64,000 nucleotides of DNA, taken from the NCBI RefSeq assembly GCF_016801775.1, contig NZ_CP069006.1, positions 1-64,000 on the forward strand, written 5' to 3'. Positions 33,896-42,369 of the stretch are shown piece after piece; the stretch's first letter is position 1, and each line of letters begins with the position of its first letter. This DNA comes from Sulfitobacter mediterraneus. GTDB taxonomy: Bacteria > Pseudomonadota > Alphaproteobacteria > Rhodobacterales > Rhodobacteraceae. The position numbers and the translations under genes are program-made. Below the pieces are notes generated by a model. The model searched no databases. It was not told where the DNA came from and saw only the letters and a program-made list of their open reading frames with translations.

Positions 33896-35473
33896 CTATT
33901 CGACAACCGTCATGTCGAGGACTGTCTGCGCCCGGAACCGTGTGCCGCGCACCGGATCGGGAACGTTCACGCGTTCGGCGTTGTAGGCGATGTTTGTCGT
34001 TGGCTCATAGATCGGAACAAACAGGTGCTGTGACAGAACATATTCGTGGTAGGCTTTGAAATTGGCCACGCGTTCCATCGAATTCTTGCTGTCTTTCATG
34101 GCGACATCGTTCAGGCGTTGGCCTTCTTCGTCTTTCCACATCGACACGTTGGGATAACCCAGCCGTTCGCCCGAGAAGAACCAGTCGAGGATGTCGGAGT
34201 TGTTCCAGTCATAGCCGCGCACGGCCAGTTGGTGCCGGTTGGCCTTGTATTCGTCACGGATGGTTGAACTGTCAAAGACCGTGATCACCGCTTCCATGCC
34301 GATGTCGGCCAGTTGGGCCTGGATGACCTGTGCAAGGGCGGTAAATTCGGTGCCATTCTGGGTGAACAGTTTGACCGAAAGTGCCTCGCCGTCTTTCATT
34401 CTGACCGGGCCGTCGGATTTGACCCAACCGGCCTCGTCAAGCAAGGCGTTGGCCTTTTCAACGTCGAAAGACACGTTCAGCTCTGGGGCGACGTCAGCCT
34501 CTGGCAAGGACGAGATCAGAAAGTTATGCGCCGGGGCGCCGACACCGTTGTAGATGGATGAAACGATGGCTTCCTGATTGATCGCAAGGGCCGTGGCTTC
34601 GCGCACTTTGATGTCGTCAAAGGGGGCGGCGGTCACATTGATCGGCATGTAGTTGATGCCGGTGCCGGGCATTTGAATGACGTTGATGTTGCTTTCGGCT
34701 TTGAGGATTTGCAGGAAATCTGTCGGCACGCCCAGAAGCACATCCAGACCGCCGGTTTTCAGCTCAAGAAACGCGGTGGACTGGTCGGGGATCTCGCGGA
34801 AGGTCACGCGCTCAAGATGTGCGGCGCCCTGGTTTTCCGACAGATCGGAGGCCCATGCATAATCGTCGTTGCGCACCAGAACGGTTTCGAGGCCGATGGC
34901 AAAGGATTCAAGTTTGAACGGGCCGGTGCCAACCGCATCGGTGACGCCAAAATTCTCGCCCAGACTGTCATAGGCCGCCGCACCGGGCACGCCCATGAAG
35001 GAGGACGACAGGTTGTAAAGAAAGTTGGGTTCCGGACGAGACATCACAAATTTGACGGTCAGATCGTCGATGACCTCGACAGAGGCAACAGCGCCCACAA
35101 GATAGGCGTTTTCGGTTTCCGCAAAATCAGGGATCCAATCGGCGACGGATTGTGCGTTGAACGCCGTGCCATCGTGGAAAGTCACGCCGTCCTTGAGGTG
35201 GAACGTCCATGACATGCCGTCGGCGGCTTCTTCCCAGGAGGTGGCAAGATGCGGGTGGTAGGATTGGTCGGCGTCCTGTTCCACAAGCCGGTCATAGATC
35301 AGCGATGTGGCCGAGTTCAGGTTGCTTGATGTCACCGGGTTATAAGATGTTGCGCCCAATTCGCCGGAGGCAAAGGCGATGGTCGCCTCCTGGCTCCATG
35401 CGGCGGTGGAAATGAAGCCGGCCGCGATTAACGCAGTTCCCGACAGAAGTTTTGACTTGATGGCATAGCCCAT
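33896..35473 (-). CDS. Periplasmic peptide-binding protein, SBP family 5 (cluster 2)
   Basis: The 525-residue protein has a signal peptide (SKLLSGTALIAAGFISTAAW, cleavage likely after AWS) and the family 5 layout (PHLATSWEEAADGMSWTFHL; DAVGTGPFKLESFAIG). It binds the substrate of the second importer. It follows the RpiR gene by 31 nt. Sequence identity to the cluster 1 binding protein appears modest, so the two systems probably have different ligands. Confidence 0.87.
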   Translation of the reverse strand: MGYAIKSKLLSGTALIAAGFISTAAWSQEATIAFASGELGATSYNPVTSSNLNSATSLIYDRLVEQDADQSYHPHLATSWEEAADGMSWTFHLKDGVTFHDGTAFNAQSVADWIPDFAETENAYLVGAVASVEVIDDLTVKFVMSRPEPNFLYNLSSSFMGVPGAAAYDSLGENFGVTDAVGTGPFKLESFAIGLETVLVRNDDYAWASDLSENQGAAHLERVTFREIPDQSTAFLELKTGGLDVLLGVPTDFLQILKAESNINVIQMPGTGINYMPINVTAAPFDDIKVREATALAINQEAIVSSIYNGVGAPAHNFLISSLPEADVAPELNVSFDVEKANALLDEAGWVKSDGPVRMKDGEALSVKLFTQNGTEFTALAQVIQAQLADIGMEAVITVFDSSTIRDEYKANRHQLAVRGYDWNNSDILDWFFSGERLGYPNVSMWKDEEGQRLNDVAMKDSKNSMERVANFKAYHEYVLSQHLFVPIYEPTTNIAYNAERVNVPDPVRGTRFRAQTVLDMTVVE

Positions 35474-35504
35474 TTGGGATGTCCTTTTTGGGATAAAATT
35501 TGAA

Positions 35505-36428
35505 TTAAAGGTCGTTTGGTTTCTTGCTCAGAGCATCGCCGGTCTTTGGCTTGCTGGGGCTGGCCGGGGCGCTTCCGACATGGCCAGTGAATGTGTTGTA
35601 GAGGTTCGCAATATTGTTCATGCGGGTCTCGACCTCCGGGCCCAGTTCCATGAAGACGCCGTTGACCAGAAGGTTGGCCAAGCTGGCCATTTGCGCGGTG
35701 GATTCCCAGAACAGGTTGAACTGTGTCGGCACGACAAAGATTTCGTCGGCGACATCATGCGCCCAATCGCAATAGGGATCGGTGATCAGGGTGACAGGAA
35801 TGCCCTTGGCCTTGGCATGGGTCGCCAGTTCGAGGGCCAGTTTGGAATAGCGCCGCGCCTCGAAGATCACCAAGGCAGCATCGTTGTCATCGCGGGCCAA
35901 CACCTGTGCAAAATTGCCACCCGCGAGGTCCAGCAAGTCAACACCGTCGCGCAGGTATTGCAACTGGTTCACAAAGATCTGTGCGACGCCGCGCTCTGTC
36001 TGGAAGCCGGTGGCAAAGACGGATTTGGTCGTGGCCAGCCGGCGCACAACCGTGGCCCAGGCCGGGGAATGGGCAATTTCATAGACCGCAACGAGCGCGG
36101 CCATTTCCAACTCAAGCCCGCGGACCAATTGGTCCTCTCCGGCGTGATGGCGAGCCTGCAGATCGCGCAGACGGTCGCCGATCAACCAGGGTTGATCGCC
36201 AATGTCCTGCCGCAGATGGGATTTGAGATCTTTGAAGCTGCGATAGCCAAGGGTGCGGCAAAACCTGCCGACGGTGGGCTCACTGACCGACACTTTCTCC
36301 GCAAGGCTGGCGGCGGTTTCAAATGGCAATGTTGCCAGTTCTGCCAACATGTAGCTGGCCAGGGCACGGTCCGCTTTCGAGGTGGATGTGCTTGCCTCTG
36401 ACAGGCGCTGTCGCAGTGAATTTGTCAT
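35505..36428 (-). CDS. RpiR/MurR family transcriptional regulator (cluster 2)
   Basis: The 307-residue protein has an RpiR helix-turn-helix (AASLAEKVSVSEPTVGRFCRTLGYRSFKDLK) and a SIS domain (about 125-260, with SVFATGFQTERGVA and IPVTLITDPY). It is the first gene of the second peptide operon. The ATG at 36428 follows GGGAGGGG. A palindrome lies just upstream, between it and the divergent oxidase gene, so self-regulation and control of both directions is likely. Confidence 0.87.
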   Translation of the reverse strand: MTNSLRQRLSEASTSTSKADRALASYMLAELATLPFETAASLAEKVSVSEPTVGRFCRTLGYRSFKDLKSHLRQDIGDQPWLIGDRLRDLQARHHAGEDQLVRGLELEMAALVAVYEIAHSPAWATVVRRLATTKSVFATGFQTERGVAQIFVNQLQYLRDGVDLLDLAGGNFAQVLARDDNDAALVIFEARRYSKLALELATHAKAKGIPVTLITDPYCDWAHDVADEIFVVPTQFNLFWESTAQMASLANLLVNGVFMELGPEVETRMNNIANLYNTFTGHVGSAPASPSKPKTGDALSKKPNDL

Positions 36429-36453
36429 GACCCCTCCCAAGGCTGTTGCTTGA

Positions 36454-36471
36454 GAAAGTAACAAAACTTTC
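36454..36471. promoter_or_regulatory. Palindrome in the divergent RpiR/oxidase promoter
   Basis: GAAAGT (36454-36459) and ACTTTC (36466-36471) are perfect 6-bp arms around AACAAA. GAAA/TTTC half-sites are common in RpiR-family operators. The position, 26 bp before the rpiR start, fits autorepression. Confidence 0.45.
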
Positions 36472-36571
36472 ATGGAGTCAATATATTTATGAAAACTTGC
36501 ATCTTGTTTCAATTAAGCGTTTTGTGTGCAAACCGCTGAGTCCGGTACGTTTAAACAAGAGGCGCTGCCTG

Positions 36572-37702
36572 ATGATCTATGATTTTGTTGTAATTGGTGC
36601 GGGCATGGCCGGGGCATCTGCGGCTTATGAGCTGTCTACCCAAGGTAGTGTTTTGCTGTTGGAGGCCGAATCGCAGGCCGGATATCACAGCACGGGCCGG
36701 TCGGCCGCGCTGTTTACCCGCAATTACGGAACCGCGATGGTGCGGGAGATCAACGGGTTGAGCAGCGGCTTTTTCACCGCGCCGCCTGACGGGTTTTGTG
36801 AACATCCCTTACTGACGCCGCGCGGGGCTCTGGCCGTGGCGCCCCAAGGCGAAGAGGGATTGCTTGATCCGGTTCTGGCCGCCTCAACCCCGGCCAACAC
36901 GGTGGTGGAGTTGTCGGTGGCGGATGCGCTTGAGATGGTGCCAATCCTGCGGGCCGATCAGGTCGCGCGGGCGGTTTATGAAGAGAGCGTCACAGATATC
37001 GAAGTGGCGATGATGCTGCAAAGTTACCTCAAAGGGGTCAAACGACGGGGCGGTGTTGTCGAGACCCGTGCGCCGGTGACAGCCTTGAAACGAGAAGCCG
37101 ATGTTTGGGAGATCACAGCCGGGCGAAACACCCATCGCGGCAAGACGCTGATCAATGCGGCGGGCGCCTGGGCGGATCAAATTGGTGCCATGGCAGGGGC
37201 CGAGGCCATCGGTTTGGTGGCCAAGCGGCGCACTGCGATCATTCTGGATGCCCCGCAGGGAATGGATGTGGCGCAGTTTCCCTGCGTCGATTTTGCCACC
37301 AATGACGCCTATCTCAAACCCGAAGCGGGAAAGTTCATGGCCTCGCCGGGGGATGCAACGCCGGTAGCCCCGCAAGACGTGCAACCCGATGAGATGGATG
37401 TTGCGATCCTGGCCGACTGGATCGAAAGGCACACCTTGATCCCGGTGCGGCGGATCTCACATAGCTGGGCGGGCCTGCGGTCCTTTGTGCCGGACGAGGG
37501 GCCGGTTGTTGGCCGGGATGGGCAGGTGCCCGATTTCATCTGGCATGCCGGGCAGGGGGGGTACGGGATCATGATGGCTCCGTCCCTGGCGCGGGCAGTG
37601 GCCGCGATCTGTGCAGATGGTCCCATGCCAGAGGATTTTGTCAAATCCGGTCTGACGCAAGATATCTTAGGGCCAGAGCGGTTGAACCGTGTGAAGGACT
37701 AG
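36572..37702 (+). CDS. FAD-dependent oxidoreductase, D-amino acid oxidase/DadA-like
   Basis: The 376-residue protein begins with the Rossmann FAD-binding motif (DFVVIGAGMAGASAAYEL), keeps the second family block (AGYHSTGRSAALFTRNYG) and ends with the FAD-contacting HAGQGGYGIMMAPSLARAVA. It belongs to the DAO superfamily of amine and amino acid oxidases and dehydrogenases. Divergent placement next to the RpiR-led peptide operon suggests that it deaminates D- or secondary amino acids released from the imported peptides. The ATG at 36572 is chosen because the Rossmann motif must start within a few residues. The electron acceptor is unknown. Confidence 0.8.
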   Translation: MIYDFVVIGAGMAGASAAYELSTQGSVLLLEAESQAGYHSTGRSAALFTRNYGTAMVREINGLSSGFFTAPPDGFCEHPLLTPRGALAVAPQGEEGLLDPVLAASTPANTVVELSVADALEMVPILRADQVARAVYEESVTDIEVAMMLQSYLKGVKRRGGVVETRAPVTALKREADVWEITAGRNTHRGKTLINAAGAWADQIGAMAGAEAIGLVAKRRTAIILDAPQGMDVAQFPCVDFATNDAYLKPEAGKFMASPGDATPVAPQDVQPDEMDVAILADWIERHTLIPVRRISHSWAGLRSFVPDEGPVVGRDGQVPDFIWHAGQGGYGIMMAPSLARAVAAICADGPMPEDFVKSGLTQDILGPERLNRVKD

Positions 37703-37731
37703 GGCTCGGTTTCTTGGCGCAGCAGGCGGGA

Positions 37732-37781
37732 ATGAGGGGTCAGCCCCTCATGCTCCCTTGAGTATTAGAGCCAAAAAGGGG
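37732..37781 (+). repeat. Dispersed terminator-like element, copy A
   Basis: Arms ATGAGGGG and CCCCTCAT around TCAG are followed by GCTCCCTTGAGTATTAGAGC and CAAAAAGGGG. A near-identical element lies at 46837-46888, also just after a plus-strand gene. It probably acts as the terminator of the oxidase gene. Confidence 0.65.
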
Positions 37782-37822
37782 CAGCAGAACGGTGTTGATG
37801 TGATTGCAGCCGGGGCCTGTTT

Positions 37823-38362
37823 CTAAGCGCCGAGGATCATGTCGCTGTGGCGGTCCAGATAGATGTGCAGCCAAGGGGTGAAGGCGTCGGGGGTTTGCGC
37901 GATCTCGGCTTTGAGTTCCTCCAGCGTGATCCAGCGGGTGTCCATGACCTCGTCCGGATTGGGGGCCAGCGGCATGTCACCGGGGGCATCAGCGAGAAAA
38001 ACATCAACCAGTTCATATTCGGTCAACCCGTTGCCGACCTCGGCACGGTATTCGACCTGTCCGCGATGGGTTAGAGAGAGGCCGGTGATCCCCAATTCTT
38101 CGGTCAGGCGGCGGGCGGCGCAATCGGCGGGCGGTTCGTCCCAATCGGGATGGGTGCAGCAGGTGTTCGCCCAGAGACCCGGCGTGTGATACTTACTGAG
38201 CGCCCGGCGCTGGATCAGAATCTTGCCGTCGCGGATCACAAAGACCGACACGGCCAGATGACGCAGACCGCGCAGATGGGTTTCCAGCTTTTCCACCGGG
38301 GTCAATGTGCCATCCACCCATGCGGGGATCATGATCTTGAGATTATCAGCGATGTTGGTCAT
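37823..38362 (-). CDS. idi: Isopentenyl-diphosphate delta-isomerase, type I
   Basis: The 179-residue Nudix-fold enzyme interconverts IPP and DMAPP for isoprenoid synthesis. It has the family segments HLAVSVFVIRDGKILIQRRA, GLWANTCCTHP (active-site Cys) and RRLTEELGI. An internal Glu-rich region (QVEYRAEVGNGLTEYELVDVF) carries the second catalytic Glu in VEYRAEVGNGLTEYE. The ATG at 38362 gives a protein of normal length. In phototrophic Rhodobacterales idi often lies in the photosynthesis cluster, but no bch, crt or puf gene is seen here. Confidence 0.88.
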   Translation of the reverse strand: MTNIADNLKIMIPAWVDGTLTPVEKLETHLRGLRHLAVSVFVIRDGKILIQRRALSKYHTPGLWANTCCTHPDWDEPPADCAARRLTEELGITGLSLTHRGQVEYRAEVGNGLTEYELVDVFLADAPGDMPLAPNPDEVMDTRWITLEELKAEIAQTPDAFTPWLHIYLDRHSDMILGA

Positions 38363-38554
38363 CAAAAGCCCGATCAAGAAAGGTTGCCCTGTCAAAACCA
38401 AAAGGGGGGTGATGTGCAAGGGGAATTGGCCGCGCGTCGGTTGGCTGCGACAAAGACGCCGATCTGGCTTTCGATTATTTCTACGGGTGGCAAATTGGGG
38501 TAGAAGCCGATATCGCCATATTAGGCATAGTGAATACCGAAAAGGAGTTCCGAG

Positions 38555-39010
38555 ATGAAACAATTGAAATTGGCCGTTCTGGGGCTTGCCCTTGCAGCTG
38601 GTCCTGCGTTCGCAGATGGTCACGCCACAGGTGATGCCGCCGCCGGTGAGGCCGTGTTCAAGAAGTGCAAATCCTGTCACGCCATCGTGGATGCGGAAGG
38701 CGAACCGATTGCCAAGGGCGGGCGCAGTGGTCCGAACCTTTATGGCATCTTTGGCCGCGTTGCGGGCAGCGATGAGGATTTCGGCAAGAAATACGGCAAG
38801 TCGCTGAAGGCGGCGGGCGAGGCCGGTCTGGCGTGGAACGAGGCGGATTTTGTGGTCTTCACAGCCGATTCCAAGAAGTTCCTGCAGACCTATCTGGATG
38901 ACAAGAAAGCCAAGTCCAAGATGTCTTTCCGTCTGAAAGACGAGCAGGCGGCCAAGGATGTATGGGCCTATCTGGTGTCTGTTGGTCCGGCTGTCGAAGC
39001 CAGCAACTGA
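38555..39010 (+). CDS. Soluble class I cytochrome c
   Basis: The 151-residue precursor has a signal peptide (about 1-20, cleaved after AFA), one heme-binding motif CKSCH with Cys38, Cys41 and His42, and a plausible axial Met123 in KSKMSF. It is a periplasmic electron carrier of the cytochrome c2/c550 type that would connect the bc1 complex to an oxidase or another acceptor. GGAG precedes the ATG. A strong stem-loop follows the stop. Confidence 0.88.
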   Translation: MKQLKLAVLGLALAAGPAFADGHATGDAAAGEAVFKKCKSCHAIVDAEGEPIAKGGRSGPNLYGIFGRVAGSDEDFGKKYGKSLKAAGEAGLAWNEADFVVFTADSKKFLQTYLDDKKAKSKMSFRLKDEQAAKDVWAYLVSVGPAVEASN

Positions 39011-39031
39011 TCCAGACAAAAGCAACAACCG

Positions 39032-39060
39032 GGCGGCGGTGCAGTGCAGACTGCGCCGCC
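39032..39060 (+). terminator. Stem-loop after the cytochrome c gene
   Basis: GGCGGC (39032-39037) plus GCAGT (39041-39045) pair with ACTGC (39050-39054) and GCCGCC (39055-39060), with a GGT bulge and a GCAG loop, followed by GTTTCG. It is G/C-rich, with a weak T-tract. Confidence 0.55.
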
Positions 39061-39080
39061 GTTTCGCATTTGTGCCGATA

Positions 39081-39128
39081 ATTTCAAGCTCAAATATTTT
39101 GAACTTGAAATAAATTCCGCTCTAAAGT
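39081..39128 (+). promoter_or_regulatory. Promoter and 31-bp palindromic operator of the Liv-type operon
   Basis: The arms ATTTCAAG (39081-39088) and CTTGAAAT (39104-39111) sit in a longer near-palindrome of 31 bp matching at 13 of 15 positions per half. A promoter overlaps it: TTGAAC (39099-39104), an 18-nt spacer and TAAAGT (39123-39128). An operator over the -35 box implies repression. The MarR-type regulator at the end of the operon is the obvious candidate. Confidence 0.65.
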
Positions 39129-39229
39129 AGCGTCACTCCCATAAAGACCATGGAAAATGGTTCGCGATTGGCACATCGTGCCGAAAGGGCCCGCGCAATG
39201 ACGGGCTGACGTTACCAGGGAGACGAAAA

Positions 39230-40402
39230 ATGCAAAAAACAAAGATGGCCAAGATGGGCCTCAAGACATTGGGCGCGGCGACGGCTGTTGCCTTGGCGAT
39301 GGCGGGTGCCGCTGTTGCGGACGGGCATGCCAAGGTGAAGGTCGGGGTGATCACCACACTGACCGGCGGCGGCGCGGGTCTGGGTGTGGATATTCGCGAC
39401 GGGTTCCTGCTGGCCGTGAAGCAATCGGGCAACGACGGGATCGAAGTGGTGGTTGAGGATGACCAGCGCAAACCGGATGTGGCGGTGCAGCTGGCCGACA
39501 AGATGATCCAGTCCGAAAAGGTCGATATCCTGACCGGTATCGTGTGGTCGAACCTGGCGCTGGCCGTGGTGCCAAGTGCAACGGCGCAGGGCAAATTCTA
39601 TCTGTCCCCCAACGCGGGCCCGTTCCAACTGGCCGGCAAGGGCTGTCATGAGAATTATTTCAACGTGGCGTGGCAGAACGATAACCTGCACGAAGCGGCG
39701 GGCGCACATGCCACGTCCGTTGGCTACAAGAACAGCTTTATCCTCGCGCCGAACTACCCGGCGGGCAAGGATGCGCTGAAAGGGTACAAACGGATGTATT
39801 CCGGCGATCTGGCGGGCGAGCTTTATACCAAGCTGGGCCAGACCGACTATGCCGCGGAGATCGCGCAGATCCGCGCATCCGATGCCGACAGCGTGTTTTT
39901 CTTCCTGCCCGGCGGCATGGGGATTTCCTTCCTCAAGCAATATGCCGACAGCGGCATTGACCTGCCGGTTGTAGGCCCGGCCTTCAGCTTTGATCAGGGC
40001 ATCTTGCAGGCGGTTGGCGATGCGGCGCTGGGTGTGCAGAACACATCGCAGTGGAACAAGGACATCGACAATCCCGCCAACAAAGCCTTTGTCGAGACCT
40101 TTCAGGCGGAATACGGGCGTTTGCCATCGCTTTATGCCTCGCAAGGGTTTGACACGGCCAACCTGATCATCAGCGCGATGGGCAAGGCGGATGTAAAAGA
40201 CCAGGATGCCTTCCGCGCTGCACTGAAAGAGGCCGACTTTGCCTCGGTGCGGGGCAAGTTCAAGTTCGGCAACAACAACCACCCGATTCAGGACATCTAT
40301 GTGCGTGAAGTGATCAAGGAGGGTGACGTCTACACCAACAAGATCATCAGCACCGGCCTGACGGACCATCAGGATGTCTATGCCGCCGAGTGCAAGCTCT
40401 GA
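39230..40402 (+). CDS. Periplasmic binding protein of a branched-chain amino acid-type ABC importer
   Basis: The 390-residue protein has a signal peptide (TMAKMGLKTLGAATAVALAM-like core, cleaved near AVADG) and the Leu/Ile/Val-binding fold (VGVITTLTGGGAGLGVDIRD; GIVWSNLALAVVPSATAQGK). Members of this family also bind aromatic acids and other carboxylates. GGGAG lies 9 nt before the ATG. It heads an operon with permeases, ATPases, an acyl-CoA thioesterase and a RidA protein, which makes an aromatic or acyl substrate plausible but unproven. Confidence 0.85.
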   Translation: MQKTKMAKMGLKTLGAATAVALAMAGAAVADGHAKVKVGVITTLTGGGAGLGVDIRDGFLLAVKQSGNDGIEVVVEDDQRKPDVAVQLADKMIQSEKVDILTGIVWSNLALAVVPSATAQGKFYLSPNAGPFQLAGKGCHENYFNVAWQNDNLHEAAGAHATSVGYKNSFILAPNYPAGKDALKGYKRMYSGDLAGELYTKLGQTDYAAEIAQIRASDADSVFFFLPGGMGISFLKQYADSGIDLPVVGPAFSFDQGILQAVGDAALGVQNTSQWNKDIDNPANKAFVETFQAEYGRLPSLYASQGFDTANLIISAMGKADVKDQDAFRAALKEADFASVRGKFKFGNNNHPIQDIYVREVIKEGDVYTNKIISTGLTDHQDVYAAECKL

Positions 40403-40463
40403 GCAACTGACCTTTCACCGGCGGGGCAGGGCCTTGCCGGTGAAGACAATCAAAGGCAGGGCA

Positions 40464-41381
40464 ATGTCTTCTATCCTTATCATTGAGCAGATCCTGAACG
40501 GGCTTCAGTTTGGCGTCATGCTGTTTTTGATGGCCGCTGGTCTGACCCTGATCTTTGGGGTGATGGGGCTGATCAATCTGGCGCATGGATCGCTGTATAT
40601 GGTGGGGGCCTTTGCGGCAGCGGCGGTTGCGGGTTGGACCGGATCGTTTCTGCTGGCACTGGCGGCCAGCCTTGCTGCTGCGGCGCTGTTCGGGGCACTG
40701 ATTGAATTGACGGTGATCCGGCGGCTTTATGCGCGAGACCACCTTGATCAGGTGTTGGCGACCTTTGCCCTGATCCTGATTTTCTCGGAGGCAACGCGGT
40801 GGGTCTTTGGATCCTTCCCGTTGTTCCTGAATATTCCCGAGGCGCTGTCAGGCACACTGACCCTGCCGGGAGGAATTGAATATTCGCGCTACCGGTTGAC
40901 GATCATCCTGATCGGGCTGGCAGTGGCGGTCGGGCTGTTCCTGCTGATCTCGAAAACCCGTGTGGGGATGCGGATCAGAGCAGGGGAAAACGACCGCGAG
41001 ATGATTGGTGCCTTGGGCGTTGATATTTCCGTTCTTTACACATTGGTTTTTGCCCTTGGCGCGGCGCTGGCCGGGCTGTCGGGTGCCTTGGTGGGCGCGA
41101 TCCAGTCGGTTGAGGTGGGCATGGGCGAGCCTGTGTTGATCCTTGCCTTTGTGGTGATCGTCATCGGCGGCATCGGATCGATCAAAGGGGCGCTGGCCGG
41201 TGCGATACTGGTCGGGCTGACCGACACTTTGGGGCGCACGATGCTGCCTTGGGCTTTTGCGGTGTTCATGGACCCTGCGGCGGCCAGCTCGGTGGGTTCG
41301 GCGCTGGCCTCGATGCTGATTTATATCCTGATGGCGGGGGTGCTTTTGTTCAAACCCACCGGACTGTTTGGGAGCGCGTGA
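40464..41381 (+). CDS. livH: Branched-chain amino acid-type ABC permease, LivH
   Basis: The 305-residue inner-membrane protein has LNGLQFGVMLFLMAAGLTLI at the first helix, the GLINLAHGSLYMVGAF motif and the GIGSIKGALAGAILVG loop of LivH permeases. It forms the channel with LivM. The ATG at 40464 is used; sequence upstream in frame overlaps the end of the binding protein gene. Confidence 0.85.
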   Translation: MSSILIIEQILNGLQFGVMLFLMAAGLTLIFGVMGLINLAHGSLYMVGAFAAAAVAGWTGSFLLALAASLAAAALFGALIELTVIRRLYARDHLDQVLATFALILIFSEATRWVFGSFPLFLNIPEALSGTLTLPGGIEYSRYRLTIILIGLAVAVGLFLLISKTRVGMRIRAGENDREMIGALGVDISVLYTLVFALGAALAGLSGALVGAIQSVEVGMGEPVLILAFVVIVIGGIGSIKGALAGAILVGLTDTLGRTMLPWAFAVFMDPAAASSVGSALASMLIYILMAGVLLFKPTGLFGSA

Positions 41382-41382
41382 C

Positions 41383-42369
41383 GTGATCCGGGAAAGATAT
41401 CTCAACCTGCTGATCGGGGCGCTGTTGCTGATCGTGCCTCTGGTGGCGCTGCAACTGGATGAGCCGTTTATCATCACGTTGGCGACCAAGGCGGCGATTC
41501 TCGCGCTGGCTGGCGTGGGGCTAAACCTCGCGCTGGGGCAGGGCGGATTGGTCAGTTTTGGTCATGCGGCCTATTTCGGGATTGGCGGCTATGCGATGGG
41601 TATTCTGGCCAGCCATGCGCAGGATTATGCGCCGCTGATGGAGGCGCCCTTTTTGATCGAAGGCACCAATCTTATGCCGGTGATCTGGCTGGTGGCGATT
41701 GTTGCCTCGGCACTTGCGGCGTTGTTGATCGGGGCATTGAGCCTGCGCACCAGCGGTGTTTACTTCATCATGGTCACGCTCGCATTTGGCCAGATGTTTT
41801 ACTATTTCACGATCAGCTGGCCGGCCTATGGCGGCGAGGACGGGCTGTCGATCTATGTGCGCAACCAGTTTCCGGGGGTGAACACCCTTGATCCGATCCA
41901 GTTTTTCGGGATCTGTTTTGTGGTGCTGATGGCGGTGTTGTTTCTGGTGAACCGGTTGAACAAATCGCCCTTTGGTCTGGCATTGAACGGCGCGCATCAG
42001 AACGAGGAACGGGCGCTGACGGTGGGGATCAATGTCTATCGGCTGCGGCTGGTGGCCTTTGTCATATCGGGGGCGATCACCGGCTTGGCCGGGGCGCTGT
42101 TTGCCGATCTCAACCGTTTTGTCAGCCCGACAATGTTCAGCTGGCACACCTCGGGCGAGATTATGGTGTTTATCATTCTGGGCGGTGTTGCGCGGCTGTT
42201 TGGGCCGGTTGCGGGTGCGGCTGTTTACATCCTGCTGGAACATATGCTGGGCGGGATTTCGGAGTATTGGCAGATTTATCTGGGGCTGATCCTGCTGTTT
42301 GTGGTGTTGTTCGCCAAGGGCGGCATCGTGGGCGGGTTGGCCCGCCGGGAGGTGCGCCATGACGGATAG
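41383..42369 (+). CDS. livM: Branched-chain amino acid-type ABC permease, LivM
   Basis: The 328-residue membrane protein contains GLNLALGQGGLVSFGHAAYF and the C-terminal GAITGLAGALFADLNRFVSP typical of LivM. A GTG start at 41383 lies 1 nt after the livH stop. It overlaps the start of livG by 11 nt, which shows tight translational coupling. Confidence 0.85.
   Translation: MIRERYLNLLIGALLLIVPLVALQLDEPFIITLATKAAILALAGVGLNLALGQGGLVSFGHAAYFGIGGYAMGILASHAQDYAPLMEAPFLIEGTNLMPVIWLVAIVASALAALLIGALSLRTSGVYFIMVTLAFGQMFYYFTISWPAYGGEDGLSIYVRNQFPGVNTLDPIQFFGICFVVLMAVLFLVNRLNKSPFGLALNGAHQNEERALTVGINVYRLRLVAFVISGAITGLAGALFADLNRFVSPTMFSWHTSGEIMVFIILGGVARLFGPVAGAAVYILLEHMLGGISEYWQIYLGLILLFVVLFAKGGIVGGLARREVRHDG

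Noticed and set aside
39212..40369. Long minus-strand frame (385 codons) antisense to the Liv-type binding protein gene
   Set aside because: It is a mirror of codon bias in a G/C-rich gene. The plus-strand frame has a signal peptide, family motifs and a ribosome binding site.
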